Shown here: piece after piece, positions 53,301 through 63,605 of the stretch
Numbering within the stretch: the first letter of the stretch is position 1
Layout: each line of letters starts with the position of its first letter
NCBI GenBank assembly: GCA_949775045.1
Contig: OX459102.1
Span: forward strand, 5,700,185-5,764,184
Reading direction: 5' to 3'
Source: Metridium senile
Taxonomy: Eukaryota > Cnidaria > Anthozoa > Actiniaria > Metridiidae
Length of the DNA stretch: 64,000 nt
Notes under the pieces: generated by a model
The model's database searches: none
What the model was told of the DNA's origin: nothing
What the model saw: only the letters and a program-made list of their open reading frames with translations
Program-made: the position numbers and the translations under genes

Positions 53301-56300
53301 TGGCTGGCAGAGTTTAGAATTCCTATTCAAAGAGCACTTGTTAATAATTGATATTGAGTAGATCCGTATACAAGTATATGTAATATGTGCCTTATTCCAG
53401 AATAGAATTACATTTAAAACTGCTTATTATTGTAAATTGAAAATGAAAAACACTTATAGTCAGTGTCTTTTAGGGTTTTACAATTTCCTACTACTGTTCA
53501 GTTTTCACTCACTGTAATTTTTTCAGGCTATTTTAAATATATTTTTAACACTGGAATACAGTTTATATTACATGTACACACTCCTTGTATTGTGAACTAA
53601 TATTTTATTATGATAATAGATTCAAGTTACAAATTTACAATGATTGCAATTGCTTGGTGTATTTTTGCACTGGTTGAACATCTTTGCCTTAGGGGGGAGG
53701 GGAGGGGGACCTTTTGTAAGATCGTTACAAGTTTAAAGAAATGTTTGATAGAGCAAAAACACTAAAACCATGAATTAATCAGTATAACTGACCCAGAAAC
53801 ATCAAATACAAAATGAAACAATACCTCCTTACAAATTTACTTGTCTTTGATAGTGACTAATAGTCACTAAGGGACCGGTCATTATTTATGTAGAGGGGGG
53901 TGGGGGGGGGGGGGGGGGGGGGGGGGAGGGAAAAAACAAGGGGGTGTCAAGGCTATTTCAGATTGACAAGAGGGGGGGGGGGCAAACTTTTTTATAAATA
54001 CCTTACTGGGAGGCCATGAGTTAAAGGTGGGTGAAAAATTAAAATATTGGAATGCAAACAATATAATGTTAAACAGTAATGCTAAATTGTACAAGGTTAT
54101 ACTACATCATTGTTTTCTTTTGTTCAAAACACCACCATTTTGTATGACTTTATAGTGATTTCTATTTTACAGAAATACTGTTTGCACTCTGAACACTATT
54201 AAATATTATCTCAAATTTAAGTTGAACATTAAAAGAATGTAGACCTAACTGTTTTAATATTTGCTTTGACTGAATTTTCTTTTAATGAAATGCTTGTCAC
54301 TTTAATAACTCAAGAGGCAAATAAACATGATGTAACAACAAAAAGGTAGTCCTTTTACAACTACAAGAACATCATTTGAAAAGAATCTTGTTGAATTTGA
54401 AAAAATTGTAGAAGGTAACTAAAGAGATATTCTCCTTTTTTGTTATTTAGCAAAAATGTCACTTTCATTATATTTTAATAATATAAGCATCAATAGTACA
54501 CTAGTGTTAAATATACTGTTAGGTAGTGGAGGGGGGGGGGGGGTCATCAACAAAATAATGAGTAAATAAGGGGTCACTTGAAATTTACAGATCCCCCCCC
54601 CCCCCCCCCCCCCCCCCCTCTACATAAATAATGGCCGGTCCCTAAATAAGAACTATTACACTGTCAGTAGCAATTTATTTTACTTCAGGGATATAGTGTT
54701 AGTGCTCTACACCCATCAAAAATGTATAAAAAAAACACACATACTAACTATGTCTACCATGAATTCTGTCTATATATCACTAAAAAGGTCTATTAGCAAT
54801 TTATAACTTTATTGGTAAATGTAGATGTACTCTGGCCCATTGGGGTAGTACTTTTAATGTTGAATTACATGAATCCAGTACTGGCAATTTGCCTAATTTC
54901 AAAATTTTATTACAGTAGAGTGTAAATAATATACCTGTGAAACAAGTAGTACTAATTAGTACAAAACAGTGCTAATTAAACAATAGAAAACAATAGAATT
55001 AGGATAACATATAATTGCACTATAAAATAGTCAGCTAACTATTTCACGGGTATATAATTTGCACTCTATCTGTCTATCATACCTGTTGCACATTGACCTA
55101 TTCGATGACAAATGGTTTCTGCTGATCTTAAGGCTAGATGGAGTCCTCCAATGTAGTAATCAGAAAGGTTACATTCCACTAAATTAACACGCCCTGTACT
55201 TCCCAAGTGACCTTTTGCAAATTCACGTCTGTTTTGAGCATTATCAGTCCTTCCATTAAGCCAAGTGTTGAACTCACTCTCTAAATTGTGTGAGTCATCA
55301 ACTGTCCACGTAGGACCATGACTACACAAGGTCATGTCACCAAGCTGAGTGCAGTGCTCGGGCGCATCACAGATGGGGTAGGTTGATTTGGCAGAGCTAT
55401 TGCCAGTGTCTATTCTTCGTTGCTTTCCATCTGCAGTAGCTCTCTTATACACATCAATGTTTTTGCCATTTACAAAGACTTCTTCAAGATTACTAATTTG
55501 TTTGTAAAGATCTTGAAAACACAGCCTGAGGGTATCATAGTCATCCTGACCTAGATATGCTCCACAGGTGATCACTAAGCTTTGCAAATTATAGGGGTCT
55601 ACAACTTTAACCCTAAGTGTGGTTATACCATTAGAGAATCGTGACCATTTCAACCATGGGGCAAGGTCAGTGAACTGGTAAATCATAAGCGACCCTTTGG
55701 GAAAAGTAATGGCATCATTTACTCCAGGCATAGAGAGTAGAAATTCCAAATATTTTTGGACATTTACTGTAGCGACAACAATGCCATTACTTTTCTCTTC
55801 CAGCTCAAGTCCCACTTGTTGACCTAGCTCTTCTTTTGTTTTGTTCAAACATTTAACAATGGCATCCTTGGGTGGGAATATGTTAATTCCTAATACTTCT
55901 TCCATTTTTCTGCCCCAAGTATTACGTAAAACATCTTGAGTAGCCCTCTGACTTACACACAGTGACCCCACTACGCCACACCCAAAGTCTAAAAATGTAT
56001 CCTTATTCTGTTCATAAACCTTTGGCATTAAAATATCCCTGAAGATATTCGGTTTGTTTTGTGGGTTAAGAATGTAATCACAGACCAAATGTTTGTTTGC
56101 ATCAATTTGTTCAAATAATTGCTCTTGGGATAACTGATTCCTTGATTGATTTGTTGTATCAGTTTGATTTGAATTAAATAAAATACTCACAAGCTCAGGG
56201 TATTTAACAGCCAAAGCATTTCTTGTTTCAATGAAATTGTTAACTACATGTCGTGTCTGAATTCCCTTGGATGTAGTTGCTGATTCAATAATATACTCCC

Positions 56301-56601
56301 AAGGCATTACTGATTTACTTAACTTAGGCAAACAGTATTCTTTCAATTCTTCTGTTGACAGTTTGGAGACAAAAGCCTTTACTCTAGATGATCGAGTTGT
56401 TGGTGCTAGTTGCTCATGTAAAACTTTTGAAATAACATCATCTGCACTTTCCTTGGGTCGTCCTTGTACTTTTACTTCAAGATTTTGTGGCCTGTGCAGT
56501 GGATTTTCACGATAGTGGCGAAGTAAATTATTGTAACTAATTGAGGAGTGGTCACATGTACTCGATTGACAATGAAAACGAGTATTAAGAGAATTATTCA
56601 T
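50327..56601 (-). CDS. Five-exon gene of element B, family not recognised
   Basis: Predicted exons (minus, in order): 55083-56601, about 52662-53322, 51859-51924, 51691-51756 and 50327-51214. Junctions follow GT-AG: exon 1 ends CAACAG|GTATGA; exon 2 opens after TTTGAATAG and is in phase. Exons 3 and 4 are each 66 nt in phase 0 and exon 5 follows CCTTTTCAG, also phase 0. The exon 2 donor, next to a 13-nt poly-A run, does not fit phase cleanly. Exon 1 starts 'MNNSLNTRFHCQSSTCDH' and has a C2H2-like finger (C...C...H...H, residues about 10-35). It also holds 'FLDFGCGVVGSLCVSQRAT', 'IYQFTDLAPWLKWSRF' and 'CSHGPTWTVDDSHN'. Exon 2 has 'DTPPTLTGCQFECLARLF' and ends basic and Ser-rich. A transposase role is inferred from context; no catalytic triad was assigned. 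Confidence 0.55.
51329..51452. mobile_element. Foldback MITE, AGAGGATATTACATGG family (complete copy)
   Basis: The ends AGAGGATATTACATGGGCGC and CCATGTAATGTTCTG frame a palindrome (GATACAAATTCTATCTTCAA / TTAAAATTTGTATC). It lies in the last intron region upstream of exon 5. It is the reference that reveals the insertion at 9916-12338. Confidence 0.8.
51989..52183. mobile_element. Foldback MITE, AACAGGTTCCCATTTAAAT family (copy 2)
   Basis: Two nearly perfect inverted arms of about 95 bp (CCCATTTAAATCTGTACTTG, GTGTTGATGTGTGCTAAACA, GATCAACCAATCAGAG and complements). Matches 16052-16275. Confidence 0.9.
52426..52555. mobile_element. MITE, AGAGTRCAAACACTAAAA family (copy 4)
   Basis: The ends are AGAGAACAAACACTAAAAAT and ATACTTTTAGTGTTTATAC. 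Body similar to copy 1 (ACTATTTAGTAGTAAATAGTG). Confidence 0.75.
53871..54642. mobile_element. Harbinger-like MITE with TAA target duplication (772 bp)
   Basis: The ends GGGACCGGTCATTATTTATG and CATAAATAATGGCCGGTCCC are inverse with one mismatch, continue into poly-G and poly-C runs and are flanked by TAA on both sides. A third G-rich run near 54529 lies inside. It sits in intron 1 of the element B gene. Confidence 0.8.
54917..55067. mobile_element. MITE, AGAGTRCAAACACTAAAA family (copy 5, diverged)
   Basis: AGAGTGTAAATAATATACC and the inverse GGGTATATAATTTGCACTCT frame an AT-rich body with the shared TTAAACAATAGAAAACAATAG block. Its end is only 15 bp from the exon 1 donor of the element B gene. 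Confidence 0.65.
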
Positions 56602-56993
56602 AATAAAAAACCTTTGCAACAAGAAAACAAACAATTAAAATGTTGCACACTGCTCACAGCAGTGTTACAAAAATGCGAGCGCGCGCGTACACCAACTTTT
56701 CCCGCCAAAACAACTGAGAAAATAGTAAAATAGTATATCTTAGAGTAAAAACTCAATAAAAACACATTTTAACATGAACAATACATTTATTAATACAAAA
56801 GAATGGAGATTACACATCAAAGAGGAAAAAAATAACTCCTGTCAATTGTTTTTATAAAAAAAGGCACACGGCTTGAGCCCAAATTCAAGATGGCGGCTCT
56901 TGTTGTGTCAAATTGAAGCGCGCGAGGGTTGTTGGGATTGATTCTTTTCTTGAGGCGGAAATCATGCATTGCGCGCATTTTGAGATCACCTGG

Positions 56994-57708
56994 AATGTTC
57001 TGTAAAATATTTAGCTATAATAAAACAATATATTAAAAATTAGAATTCTTAATTCTTACGCAAAAACGAATTATTAGCATGCATAAAAGTTCGATAAATC
57101 ATGTTTGCAGCATTCACCTTGTACGATACAGTTTTTTTCGAAAAGGTTGTCCAAAGTAATTGATTTAGAGATACAACTCCAAAAATTATTCATTTTTTAT
57201 AATTTTTTTCTTTTTGGTTATTTGACATTTTGTTTTGAGAATTTAGAGCTAAAAATTATATAAACAGGAAAAATAATTGTTACAAATGGCAGTTTCGAAA
57301 AAAAAACTACTTCCGCCAGGGATGTCGAGTTTACACGGAAATTCCAAGCACTTTAAAGGAAAGAGTCGAAAAATACATATTTTTAGGTATTTCTTGGCTT
57401 TTAGGACACTCTCTAATGAATTGATTAATGAAATTAAAAACAAAATACCCACCCAGACTTCTTGTGCTTTGCTGATTGCCATCCATGGCTTTAAAGAATG
57501 ACCACTCGGGCGGCTAGTGCTTTTTCACGTGACTTCTTGTGCTAATGATGACTCGGCAGAATCCCTATTAAATTTCAACTTACAGTTAATTATAGTTTCG
57601 TTTAATTTTTGATTTTTCTATGAAACTGATATTTTTTACGAGTTTTTTTATGTGTTTTTTGTGTGCTGGTTTCAAATAGTTTTATTCAACTAAAAATCAT
57701 GCATAGTT
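56994..57708. other. AT-rich spacer, no gene seen
   Basis: No coding signal. The stretch before 57709 (TTTTTTATGTGTTTTTTGTG...) is the conserved 5' flank found upstream of most tRNA-Tyr copies. Confidence 0.4.
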
Positions 57709-57794
57709 CCTTCGATAGCTCAGTTGGGAGAGCGGGGGACTGTAGAGTGAAAGCTGTTATCCCTAGGTCGCTGGTTCAAATCCGGCTCGAAAGA
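57709..57794 (+). tRNA. tRNA-Tyr (GTA), intron-containing, possibly active
   Basis: 86 nt with a 13-nt intron (AGTGAAAGCTGTT). D, anticodon and T arms are intact (GCTGG-TTCAAAT-CCGGC). The acceptor 3' strand is TCGAAAG, giving one C-A mismatch with CCTTCGA. Activity is uncertain because of that pair. Confidence 0.7.
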
Positions 57795-58773
57795 TATTTT
57801 GCCTTTTGCTGTGGCTTTAGAATTGCATCAGTTTATATGAATACATTTTAAAGAAGCCATAGGCTACTGGTTTAATTCCAAATAAATTTTGCAAGCTTAT
57901 TTGACTTTTTTTGGTTTATTAATTGCATGAAATATATATAAAAAAGAACCCTGCGTTTTATAATTGAAAGTTGTCTTTGTTTTAGTGTAGTTTATTCAAT
58001 TATCCTTAGTATACTAAGGTGTATATGGTATAAAATTACAACAATTGAAATGACATAGATATATGTTAAAACTATTTAAATGCCTTTAATATTATCAAAT
58101 AAATCGCATTTGGTCTAAAGGAATGTGCTTAATTTTAACCAAAATTGTATATCTACAATGGCTATCTAATATCAAAGATTAAAGATAATGTTTAGAAGTC
58201 TTTTTTGTACTGTAAATGTTTAGCACGATACAAGATTGCCGTAGATGTGTCTTTGTTTCACGAGATCCGTTAAAATTATAAAGCTTTTCAAAGGAGAATC
58301 ATTATATAAATATTCTTAACAAATGTTCTATATTATTTGTCATTGAACAGTTTCAACAAATAACATAGTGAAGATATCACTAAGTTTAAAATAGACCTCT
58401 TACAAAAGAATATAAGAAAATAACGCAAAAATTTGATCAAGTGCGTCACTGAACCACCAATGCCTTAATGTAAATACGTTGGACGATTCAGCTCTTGAGC
58501 TTGCATCCTTTTTGAAATCAACATTAAAGTTTCATATAAATTGAGTTTCAGCTTCGAGTTACAGGGTTTTAGTCTTTCTGTTTCTTTTCTTTTTGTCATT
58601 TTTACTAATTTCGTCAATGATCACTTTGTCTTTACATCTGAAACTATTTTATTATTTATATACAAAGCTTTTTTTGCTATGAAAATATAATTTTGTGAGT
58701 CACTATTGGTAATCACATTACTCTTAAAATCATTTGCCTCAATAGTGCATAATGTCGTTGCATATGTACATTG
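57795..58773. other. Downstream flank of CniFL copy 6, no gene seen
   Basis: Diverged version of the sequence downstream of genes 3 and 5 (for example ACTGTAAATGTTTAGCACGA, AGTCTTTCTGTTTCTTT, GTGAGTCACTATT). No coding signal. Confidence 0.6.
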
Positions 58774-61700
58774 TTAAAAGTCTTTTGGACGTAGTTTCAT
58801 CTCCGTTGTTTTTAAAGATTGACCCGCCATATATTTATACCAACAGATGCCTTCACGGCCAATAGCGTTGCCAAGATATTTGCCATTTAGATTAGAATCA
58901 TATACCACCAGGCACCGGCACGACACGAAATTTCAAATTTACGCATCTTTACGCTAAGTGTAAAGGAGCGTAAAGATCTTTGACAATCTTTACGCTAAAA
59001 ATTTAAAGCGACGTAAAGGAGCGTAAAGATGATAAGCGTAAAGATATCTTTAAGCATCTTTACGCTAAGTGTAAAGGAGCGTAAAGATCTCAGAGAAGCT
59101 TTACGCTAAAATTAAAGGAGCTTAAAGATGCGTAAAGGAATTTAGCGTAATGATATCTTTACACATCTTTACACTCAGTGTAAGGGAACGTAAAGCTGTC
59201 TTTACGCTATCTTTACGCTATGATTAAAGAAGCGCAAAGGTATCATTACATATCTTTACGCTTTAGCGTAGTTGCGTAAAGCTATCTTTACGCTATCTTT
59301 ACGCTATTAGTTTAAGTGATGTTTAGAAAAAGAGAGAACGTGTTTTATAGCCGATAAAACACGTATGGTCTCGAGTTTTTTAAACATCTTAGCAAAGTCC
59401 AACACTTATAAAACGTTCTTTTATAAAAGATTCTTGTCAAAAATTGGAATTTTCTGGCTATAAAATAATGCTGCGCATGATCGTATGATTTTCCGTAACA
59501 CGATCATGCGCAATACGCCCCTTTTGCATCCCACATGCGAAAGCGATCATGAATAATAGTAACAGATGAACGCAAATAATATTGAAAAATAGAACCTAGC
59601 AAAGGTCAATGATGAGGTATTAAAACTGAGACCTTTGATAGTGTTGTGCACTCTATGCATAACATTAGTGTTTTATATCTGATAGAACACTCATTAATAA
59701 CACGGCATCTTTACGCGCCTTTATATGGCTTTACGCGAGCGTAATGATATCTTTACGCTCCTTTACACAGCTTTAAGGAGAACGTAATGATATCTTTACG
59801 CACCTTTACACGGCTTTACGCAAGCGTAATGATATCTTTACGCTCCTTTACACAGCTTTAAGGAGAACGTAATGATATATTTACGCACCTTTACACGGCT
59901 TTAAGGAGAACGTTATGACATCTTTACATGGCTTTTCGCAAGCGTAATGATATCTTTACGCTCCTTTAAATTGAGCGTAAAGTGTTCGTTTAAGTCGCAT
60001 TACGCTCGAGCGTAAAGATGTCGTAAAGCTGATCTTTACACTTTCGTAAAGGAGCGTAAAGTTTCTTAAAGATGGGCTTTACGCTACCTTTACGTTAGCT
60101 TTACGGCGGCGTAAATTTGAAATTTCGTGTCGTGCGGTATATTTAACAGCACAATTAACAAGGTGCTTGTCGTTATCTCTATCTTTGGTACTAAAGGCCA
60201 TGTTGTTATGATCATGTGAGAGATCGTCCCCAGCATTACCTGAATACGAGCCTACCCTTAGTCTGTACTTGTCTGATTCATCACCAACACTAAAACTACC
60301 ATTTTGGCATGAATATTTTTTCCATCCCAGTCCCCTAGGTCGACACGAAGGCTCACGGCTGTTCTTGCCGTCAGTCGATGGATATAGTCATTAACCAACC
60401 AAAACTCGCCATTCAGGTTTCCAAAACCTGTTTTGTAGTCTTGCCAGTTGCGATAAAAGTCTACTGATCCGTCTTTTCTTCTTTGGAACACTGTCCACCC
60501 CCCACCGTCAGTTGTCATGTCACAGTAGACTTGAAAGGCGCCTTGGTCGTCAGGTTTTACTGTGTACACACCGTTACGTCTCTCTCCTTTCTTACATATA
60601 TCAGCACAATGTCTATAGAAAACTGCTAATGATACTTTTGTATTTGTATCAGAAACACTAGCACTTGTAGCAGTGCACACATACACACCTACATCCAGCT
60701 TTTTCAAGTCTCTCAGAATCAAAGAACCATCTTTTATTTCATTTCTGCCTGTAGGAAGAACGCCATTTTCTTTTCTCCAGCTGATGACTGGCTGGGGGTC
60801 ACCTTTTGCTCTACATTGAAGTGTTGCTGTGTCTCCAACCGTCTTTGTTAAAAAAGCAGCTGGTTTGACAGTAAAAACAGGCAGCTCAACGACAACTATC
60901 ACTGACCCTTTTAAAACAGACCCAAGAAGATTCTCTGCTTTACACAAAAATAATCCTGAATCATCTTTGTTGGATCTCAACAAGGTCAACTGTTCATCCT
61001 TGATAATAGCACGATTAGTTGGCAATGAACCAATAGCCTTGGACCACGTGACCTTGGGTTTAGGATGCCCTCTCACGTGACATACAGGTAGAGTGATGTC
61101 ACTTCCTGTCTTTCTGTAGATAGGTCCTTTGTTCAAGATCAGTCTTGGTCGAAAGTTCACCTCGATAGTAGCTTTGGTTAGTGTTTTACCGAGAATGTTT
61201 GATGCTTTACACTCATAGATTCCTGAATCATCTGGTGTGACCTTCTTAATCACGAGTTTCCCACTTTCATCAACTGTCGTTCTGTATGTTGATAAGAAAT
61301 CGTTGACTTTACCCCACACAACGGCAGGTCGTGGGTAACCTTTTGCAGAACAATGTAAAATGGCCGACTGGCCTTCATTGACGATTAAATGAGGAGGAGA
61401 AATCATTACTGATGGTGGTTCTACTGATTGACCAGGTTCTCCTTTTGGTCCCGGCATACCTCGGGGACCTGTTAGTCCATTTCTTCCCGGATCTCCTTTT
61501 AGTCCCGCCATACCTTTGGGACCTAGTAGTCCATTTATCCCCGTATCTCCTTTTAATCTTGATGGTCCTCTTTTACCTCCACGTCCTTGCCTTCCTCTTG
61601 GACCACGTTGTCCTGGGATTCCTTTGCCTCCCTTTTGCCCTTTTTGTCCTTGTTTACCTTGTGGACCCGGAGGGCCTGGAGTATGTTTCATCATTTGTAA

Positions 61701-62008
61701 GTTCGCTAAGGATTTGCGTATCTTTTGGTCAATGATCTTTGTGAAATCCTCACTTTGTGTCCTGTTTACATTAGAAGTATCACGGCGTACAATTCTGTTT
61801 ACACGTCTTTGCTTCTCCTTCATCAGTTCCTTGTTTATGTTGCTGATGTGTTTTGAAGCCGAGTTGTGCTCAAACTGATCCATTCTTTTATCTTGTTTCG
61901 TGAGTATCAGCTCGATGCGAACTAGCTCACAGCATAAAATAACGGCCATTATTGTTAGGATGAAAGCAAACCTAAATGATGAGCTTGGTGGACGACTTTA
62001 TCAGCCAT
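58774..62008 (-). pseudogene. CniFL-like receptor gene 6 (pseudogene, split by a transposon)
   Basis: Anchor, stalk with RIVRRD, collagen (28 triplets), Ig1-Ig3 of gene 2 type and most of the FReD are readable from 61949 to 60258. Lesions: one base lost just after the ATG (GTCCACCAAGC against GTCCAGCCAAGT), one lost in the FReD near 60300, a 10-bp loss near 58903, and a 1216-bp foldback element inserted at 58919-60134. The tail beyond it (58774-58915) reads 'GNAIGREGICWYKYMAGQSL' then '[12 protein letters not shown]'. It thus carries the G-I-x-W-Y/W pattern of ordinary ficolin FReDs, which the other five copies lack. It is the outlying and probably oldest member here. Confidence 0.92.
58919..60134. 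mobile_element. CACTA-like foldback transposon in the FReD of gene 6
   Basis: 26-bp perfect TIRs (CACGACACGAAATTTCAAAT...) begin with CAC and are flanked by CGG on both sides (58916-58918, 60135-60137), fitting a 3-bp target duplication. Both sub-terminal regions (about 58940-59310 and 59705-60115) are packed with dozens of GCGTAAAGAT / ATCTTTACGC words in both orientations. The middle (59310-59700) is different and non-coding. CACTA/EnSpm elements have such sub-terminal binding-site arrays. No transposase is present. Confidence 0.8.
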
Positions 62009-62115
62009 AGTGTAAAGAAACTATCACACGAACTATCGTTTGCGACGAAGAGGGATTGTTATTCGAAGTTCTACTGAATTCAGTCTTTAAATAGGTTGAG
62101 ACAACACAAGGAATT
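62009..62115 (-). promoter_or_regulatory. Conserved promoter region of CniFL copy 6
   Basis: TATTTAAA on the coding strand (62086-62093) with GACTGAATTCAGT, as in the intact genes, although the gene is dead. Confidence 0.55.
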
Positions 62116-62570
62116 GAACACGTAAGTGTAAGCGATATAGTCAGGTCAGTAGGTGAACGTCTACCAATTTATAATATGATCACAAAAGACGTTATTTATC
62201 AATACGATGATAGAGTCATTCTTACATGTATGTTCATGTTACAAAATAACATTGTTAATTCCTGTTTTTAAATATCAAACACTTTTATATTGTATTTCAA
62301 AGTGTAATCACTTTTAACGTTATGAATAAAGGTATATAACAATGGTCGATTTGCAAGAATTTGAGAATTTGTGAATTATGATTACTCTGGCTATAAGCCC
62401 TTGGTCAAGATAAGTACTATTTTGATATCTATTTTAAATCAATGCCAGGTTAAGGGTTCAATTGAACAAACAACGTTTAATCACTCTCGGTAACACGCCG
62501 TCTTGACTAACCCAAAGACATTTAGATAGCAAGTTTTCTCCAAATTTACAAGTTTTTTTCTTTCATTGAC
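62116..62570. other. Upstream flank of copy 6
   Basis: Diverged copy of the gene 5 upstream flank (45160-45540), then of the sequence before the tRNA-Pro gene. No gene seen. Confidence 0.6.
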
Positions 62571-62642
62571 GGCTCAGTGGTCTAGTGGTATGATTCTCCC
62601 TTTGGGTGCGAGAGGCCACAGGTTCGATTCCCTTCTGAGCCC
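62571..62642 (+). pseudogene. tRNA-Pro (TGG) copy, degenerate
   Basis: Same layout as 46188-46259. The anticodon stem is CTCCC/GCGAG (one mismatch) and the T stem ACAGG/CCCTT has two mispaired positions. Probably inactive. Confidence 0.75.
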
Positions 62643-63015
62643 AAAAATCTCTAAAAGTCTCAAATAATTTTGCTAACCAAATATAAGATACATATTTTTA
62701 TTATAAGAAAGAGAAATTTAGTGCTTCAACGACTAATTCTTTTAATTATCTTATTGATAGCTATAGGAAGGTTGAGGTCAATTGCTGGATTCCTGTCTGA
62801 GCCCGAAATTAAAGTGGTTTCGGATGTTTTTCCAAAAATATGATACACTTTTTGGTTTGCCAGAAAAATTTAGTTCTTTCTCGACTAATTGTAGTTATTG
62901 GGAAGGGTTAAATGATACCGAGTTCTCTGTCAAAATTGTATTTTTAAAAGTTTTGGAAGTATATGTTTTCCATGTTGTGTTTTCAGAGAGATTTTTCGAA
63001 CTAAAACCCATAGTT

Positions 63016-63101
63016 CCTTCGATAGCTCAATTGGCAGAGCGGGGGACTGTAGAGTGAAAGCTGTTATCCCTAGGTCGCTGGTTCAAATCCGGCTCGAAGG
63101 A
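63016..63101 (+). tRNA. tRNA-Tyr (GTA) with 13-nt intron
   Basis: Best copy of the set. CCTTCGA/TCGAAGG acceptor, D arm GCTC-AATTGGCA-GAGC, anticodon arm GGGGA-CTGTAG-A-TCCCT with intron AGTGAAAGCTGTT after position 37, T arm GCTGG-TTCAAAT-CCGGC. All stems pair. Likely functional. Confidence 0.92.
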
Positions 63102-63530
63102 TATTTTAAATTTTTCTTTTAATAGTTTAAAAAAAAACTGTGCATGTAGCCCTAGGTCGCTGCTTCAAATCGGTATCCGGATACATTTTGAAAAAATAAT
63201 TATAGGAGGGTATACACTTGGCTAACTCGAAATGTTGATCAACCAACCAAAACATAAATAACCATCACCTTAAGTAGACAACGGCTATCACAATCAGCAT
63301 TATCAATACAATTGATGCCATTTGAATCATTATCATCATCATCAGAAATATATCATGACCATTATATCATGATAAACAAACACATGATCATCACCACCAT
63401 CATTATCATCAGCCTTTCTTCGCCATTATTATCATAATAAACATTATGCTAAAGCGTTTGAGAGTTGTTACATAGAATTCAGCATGGAGAAGATAGCTAG
63501 TAAAATAGTGACACTGTCCCATGTAACGAA
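63102..63530. repeat. Duplicate of the sequence around the 48-bp minisatellite
   Basis: 63240-63530 matches 46790-46920 joined to 49330-49470 (ACCAACCAAAACATAAAT, ATGCTAAAGCGTTTGAGAGT). Here the minisatellite is only a short CAT-rich stretch and the retrotransposon is absent, so this is the unexpanded state. Confidence 0.85.
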
Positions 63531-63605
63531 CCCAAGTTCCCACCCCATGACGCATCTTTATTCTGCCGTTGGCAAGTTATCCTTTTTACAGTTAAAGTGC
63601 ACCTG

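Larger units (their letters stand above)
50109..56993. mobile_element. Element B: 6.9-kb DNA transposon with imperfect TIRs
   Basis: The ends CCAGGTGATCTC (50109-50120) and GAGATCACCTGG (56982-56993) are inverse. A second inverse block, TCAAGAAAAGAATCAATCCCA (50159-50179), matches TGGGATTGATTCTTTTCTTGA (56933-56953). The interior carries one multi-exon minus-strand gene, and at least five MITEs sit in its introns. An unoccupied relative of the target site is visible next door, which supports the boundaries. The superfamily is not recognised. Confidence 0.65.
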
